Below are positions 61,775 to 64,000 of a stretch of 64,000 nt of DNA, piece by piece (within the stretch, counting starts at the first letter, position 1; each line of letters starts with the position of its first letter). Origin of the DNA: Rhodospirillum sp. (GTDB lineage: Bacteria > Pseudomonadota > Alphaproteobacteria > Dongiales > Dongiaceae); NCBI GenBank assembly GCA_013822765.1, contig PNKY01000002.1, positions 372,001 through 436,000 on the forward strand, read 5' to 3'. Under the pieces are notes generated by a model that was not told where the DNA came from, searched no databases, and saw nothing but the letters and a program-made list of their open reading frames with translations. Both the position numbers and the translations under genes were made by a program.

Positions 61775-62704
61775 ATGGCCATTCTTTACGCGGACGATCC
61801 GGCCGACGCGGCGGCCTGGGCAGTGGCGATTCGGGCCTTGGCTCCGGGGGTGGAACTGCGGTTCTGGCCGGACTCCGGCCCGGCGGACGAGGTCGATTTC
61901 GCTATCGTCGGCGGGAAGGCGCCGGGCGATCTGCGCGGTTTCGCCAATCTCCGGGCGATTCAATCGACCTGGGCGGGGGTCAATCACCTGCTTGCCGATT
62001 CGAATCTGCCGTTCGACCGGCCCCTGGCGCGGATGGTCGACCAGGGCCTCACCGTCAGTATGACGGAATTTATCGTCCTGCATGTGCTGGACAGCGCGCG
62101 CCAGGGCCCCCGGCTGCGTGCGGCGCAGCGAGCGCGCCAATGGCTGGATCTAGATCCGGTCGCGCCCGGCACCATCGTAGTGGCCGTCCTTGGCCTCGGC
62201 ACGCTCGGCGCCGACGCCGCGACGCGGCTCGTCGCGCTCGGTTTCTCGGTGCGCGGCTGGAGCCGCAGCCGCAAGGAGATCGCCGGGATCGAGAGCTTCG
62301 CCGGCAGCGATGGCTTCAAGGCGTGCCTGTCCGGCGCCCACATCCTGGTCTGCCTGCTGCCGCTGACGGACGACACCCGCGGCATCCTCGGCGCGGCAGC
62401 CTTCGCGCCGCTGGCGCGCGGCGCCGTTCTCATTCAGGCCGCACGCGGCGCGCACCTGGTCGAAGCCGATCTGCTGGCCGCCCTGCAATCCGGCCAGCTC
62501 TCGCGCGCCGTGCTCGACGTCTTCGCTCCCGAGCCGCTGCCCGTCGATCATGTATTCTGGCGGCATCCTCAGGTGACGGTGACCCCGCACGTCGCCGCCA
62601 TCACGCGACCGGGCACCGGCGCCGCCGATATCGTCGAGAATTATCGCCGCGCCCTGGCCGGCGAGACGCTCATCAACCAGGTCGATCGCGCGAAGGGATA
62701 CTGA
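61775..62704 (+). CDS. 2-hydroxyacid dehydrogenase, glyoxylate/hydroxypyruvate reductase A type
   Basis: A 309-residue NAD(P)-dependent reductase. The dinucleotide motif is VLGLGTLGADAA (about 138-149); the catalytic Arg (IQAARGAHL, about 227-235), Glu (DVFAPEPLP) and His (VTPHVAA) are in place. The short N-terminal domain (PDSGPADEVDFAIVG, QSTWAGVNHL) is typical of GhrA-type enzymes that reduce glyoxylate and hydroxypyruvate. ATG 61775 follows GGAGA. Confidence 0.9.
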   Translation: MAILYADDPADAAAWAVAIRALAPGVELRFWPDSGPADEVDFAIVGGKAPGDLRGFANLRAIQSTWAGVNHLLADSNLPFDRPLARMVDQGLTVSMTEFIVLHVLDSARQGPRLRAAQRARQWLDLDPVAPGTIVVAVLGLGTLGADAATRLVALGFSVRGWSRSRKEIAGIESFAGSDGFKACLSGAHILVCLLPLTDDTRGILGAAAFAPLARGAVLIQAARGAHLVEADLLAALQSGQLSRAVLDVFAPEPLPVDHVFWRHPQVTVTPHVAAITRPGTGAADIVENYRRALAGETLINQVDRAKGY

Positions 62705-62712
62705 AGAAGGCG

Positions 62713-63894
62713 CTATGCCGTCGCGGGCGCCGTCTCGGGGCGCCAGGGAGCGTCGCTGCCCCAGAGCAGGCGGCGCACCCACCCGAGCTTCAGGAAGCGC
62801 CCGACGCACCACCAGATCACCAGGGTGCCGATGGCGGCGACGTAGCCGTCGATCGCATAGTGCCAGCCCAGGTGGACCGAGCCGATTTGCACGATGAAGG
62901 TGAACAGCATCAGCAGATGGCCCAGTTTTCGATTATGTGCGTAGCCGACCAGTGCAAAGGACAGCGAGGTCGCAATATGCATGCTTGGCATCGCCGTGAT
63001 GCCGCCGAGGGTCGCCAGTCCATTCTTGACGTACGAGCTCCAGAGCTGCTCCTGCACGTCGAGAGCCATCACCGGCACGACTTGGTTGGCGGCATGGAGG
63101 TAGTCCATCAACGGCTGGAACGGGCTCGCGAGGCCCGTCACCCGGGCATAGTAGACGGGTCCTGCCGACGACAGCACGATCGCCAGGAAGTTGCCCAGGA
63201 TCGCCCAGATCAGGATAAAGGTCAGGAAGAACTGCATGCGGGTATGCGGCCGTGTCAGGCTGCCGCTCTGCCACAGGAACATGCCGAACATCAGCAAGAA
63301 CCATAGGTGATAGACGCCGTTGATCGCGGCCGTGATGTACGGGTTGCTCAGCAAGGGATGCAGGATTTCCCAGGGATTCATGCCGCCGTGGAGTGCCCGG
63401 TCGATCTCAGCGAGCCGCACGTCCCAGTGCCAAGGCTGGATGTTCGGCAGCAGGATGCGGAAATAGGCGAAGGCCGAGCCGAAGAACGGAAACAGCAGAA
63501 GGACTGGCAGCGCCGTAAAGATGCGTCGAGCAGTCAGAAATCGTATGGCGGCCTGCGCCAGATAGAGGGTCAGCGCCTTCGGCCGGATCCAAATCATCAC
63601 ATAGACGCCATAGATGCACGCCGGAAAGGCCAGCGTCGCCGCGCTCATCATCAGGAAAAAGCGATAGCCAAAAGCCGGCTCGAACGGCGTTTCGACGCCC
63701 ATCAGGGCCGGCAGATATAGTTCCGCTGCAACGTAGAGCGCGATCAGTCCGGTGAACAGGATGTGGACGCGGGACGAACGCAGAGCTTCGGCGGCTGCCG
63801 AGCGCCATGTGCCGGCGAACCACACTGCGAGACGGTCACCGGGGGACCGGCTGCCGGAGAGTTCGGGGCGTGAAATCAAGGATTCGATCGTCAT
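62713..63894 (-). CDS. PAP2-family membrane phosphatase
   Basis: A 393-residue membrane protein with about six to eight hydrophobic segments. The phosphatase motifs are GGITAMPSMHIATSLSFA (about 284-301) and HLGWHYAIDGYVAAI (about 331-345), a variant of the SRxxxxxHxxxD motif seen in the Aur1/Ipt1-type PAP2 group. It may act on lipid-linked phosphates or transfer phosphoinositol-like headgroups. ATG 63894 has GAGGG seven bases upstream; the ATG at 63924 would add a short N-terminus. The gene is convergent with the dehydrogenase gene, eight bases apart. Confidence 0.85.
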   Translation of the reverse strand: MTIESLISRPELSGSRSPGDRLAVWFAGTWRSAAAEALRSSRVHILFTGLIALYVAAELYLPALMGVETPFEPAFGYRFFLMMSAATLAFPACIYGVYVMIWIRPKALTLYLAQAAIRFLTARRIFTALPVLLLFPFFGSAFAYFRILLPNIQPWHWDVRLAEIDRALHGGMNPWEILHPLLSNPYITAAINGVYHLWFLLMFGMFLWQSGSLTRPHTRMQFFLTFILIWAILGNFLAIVLSSAGPVYYARVTGLASPFQPLMDYLHAANQVVPVMALDVQEQLWSSYVKNGLATLGGITAMPSMHIATSLSFALVGYAHNRKLGHLLMLFTFIVQIGSVHLGWHYAIDGYVAAIGTLVIWWCVGRFLKLGWVRRLLWGSDAPWRPETAPATA

Positions 63895-64000
63895 GAATAG
63901 CCCTCGAAAATCCAGCAATTGCACTTGTGTCCTGAGGCCGGGACGAGCTCGTGCAAACGGGGCTGGCTCCCGGTCCGGCGCATGCTAGCGACGGGTCCGT

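Noticed and set aside
61738..63306. Plus-strand frame of 522 codons across the dehydrogenase and phosphatase genes
   Set aside because: It overlaps two well-supported genes in other frames and encodes an Arg/Gly-rich, motif-free protein.

Overview
The window is high-GC DNA from an alphaproteobacterium, probably a soil or plant-associated member of Hyphomicrobiales or Rhodospirillales. Pointers are the FrcBCA sugar transporter, an alpha-type cpa/tad pilus locus, short palindromic repeats of the rhizobial kind, and many ATGA-coupled operons. No rRNA, tRNA, CRISPR, prophage or intact insertion sequence was seen. The genus cannot be fixed from sequence alone.

Layout. 1-1413: MscS-type channel cut by the window edge (-). 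1594-4961: oxidative L-fucose-type degradation genes (+). 5008-5982: DUF3293 protein and a GNAT acetyltransferase (+). 6175-11856: five-gene coupled operon with a dCache/GAF/pseudo-cyclase sensor, MlaE permease, degenerate MlaF-like ATPase, MlaD and TPR lipoprotein (+). 12537-15317: large secreted protein with six cadherin-like repeats. 15380-15590: decayed ABC ATPase fragment. 15700-19592: LysR regulator facing a polar amino-acid ABC importer.

19767-30850 looks like a sugar or polyol catabolic region. It holds the FrcBCA importer, a divergent ROK regulator with a 35-bp palindromic operator between them, and a five-gene operon of two FGGY kinases with E1-alpha, E1-beta and E2 of an acetoin-dehydrogenase-like complex. 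A MarR regulator and a hydroxypyruvate-isomerase-like enzyme follow (30932-32224, +). 32361-38782 holds an alpha/beta hydrolase, a LysR regulator, a DUF1499 protein, N-formylglutamate amidohydrolase, and a glutamine-synthetase-like / amidohydrolase / isochorismatase-like group resembling a split FluG.

38783-48768 is mixed: small and broken genes, HAD phosphatase, DUF4242, DUF1127, GlxA-type regulator, acyl-CoA desaturase, cold-shock protein, GNAT, acyl-CoA synthetase, two methyltransferases and a CigR-like protein. 48887-61249 is a cpa/tad (Flp pilus) locus with two Flp pilins, prepilin peptidase, CpaB, CpaC, CpaD, CpaE, CpaF, TadB and TadC, a divergent TadD-like lipoprotein and a stand-alone secretin-N-domain protein. 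It is interrupted by a pair of unrecognised, lower-GC genes at 50492-51377. The window closes with a GhrA-type 2-hydroxyacid dehydrogenase and a PAP2-family membrane phosphatase.

The strongest candidates for something undescribed are the Mla-like operon whose only ATPase has lost its catalytic motifs and is coupled to a sensor with a dead cyclase domain, and the operon joining two sugar kinases to a TPP-dependent ketol-cleaving complex.
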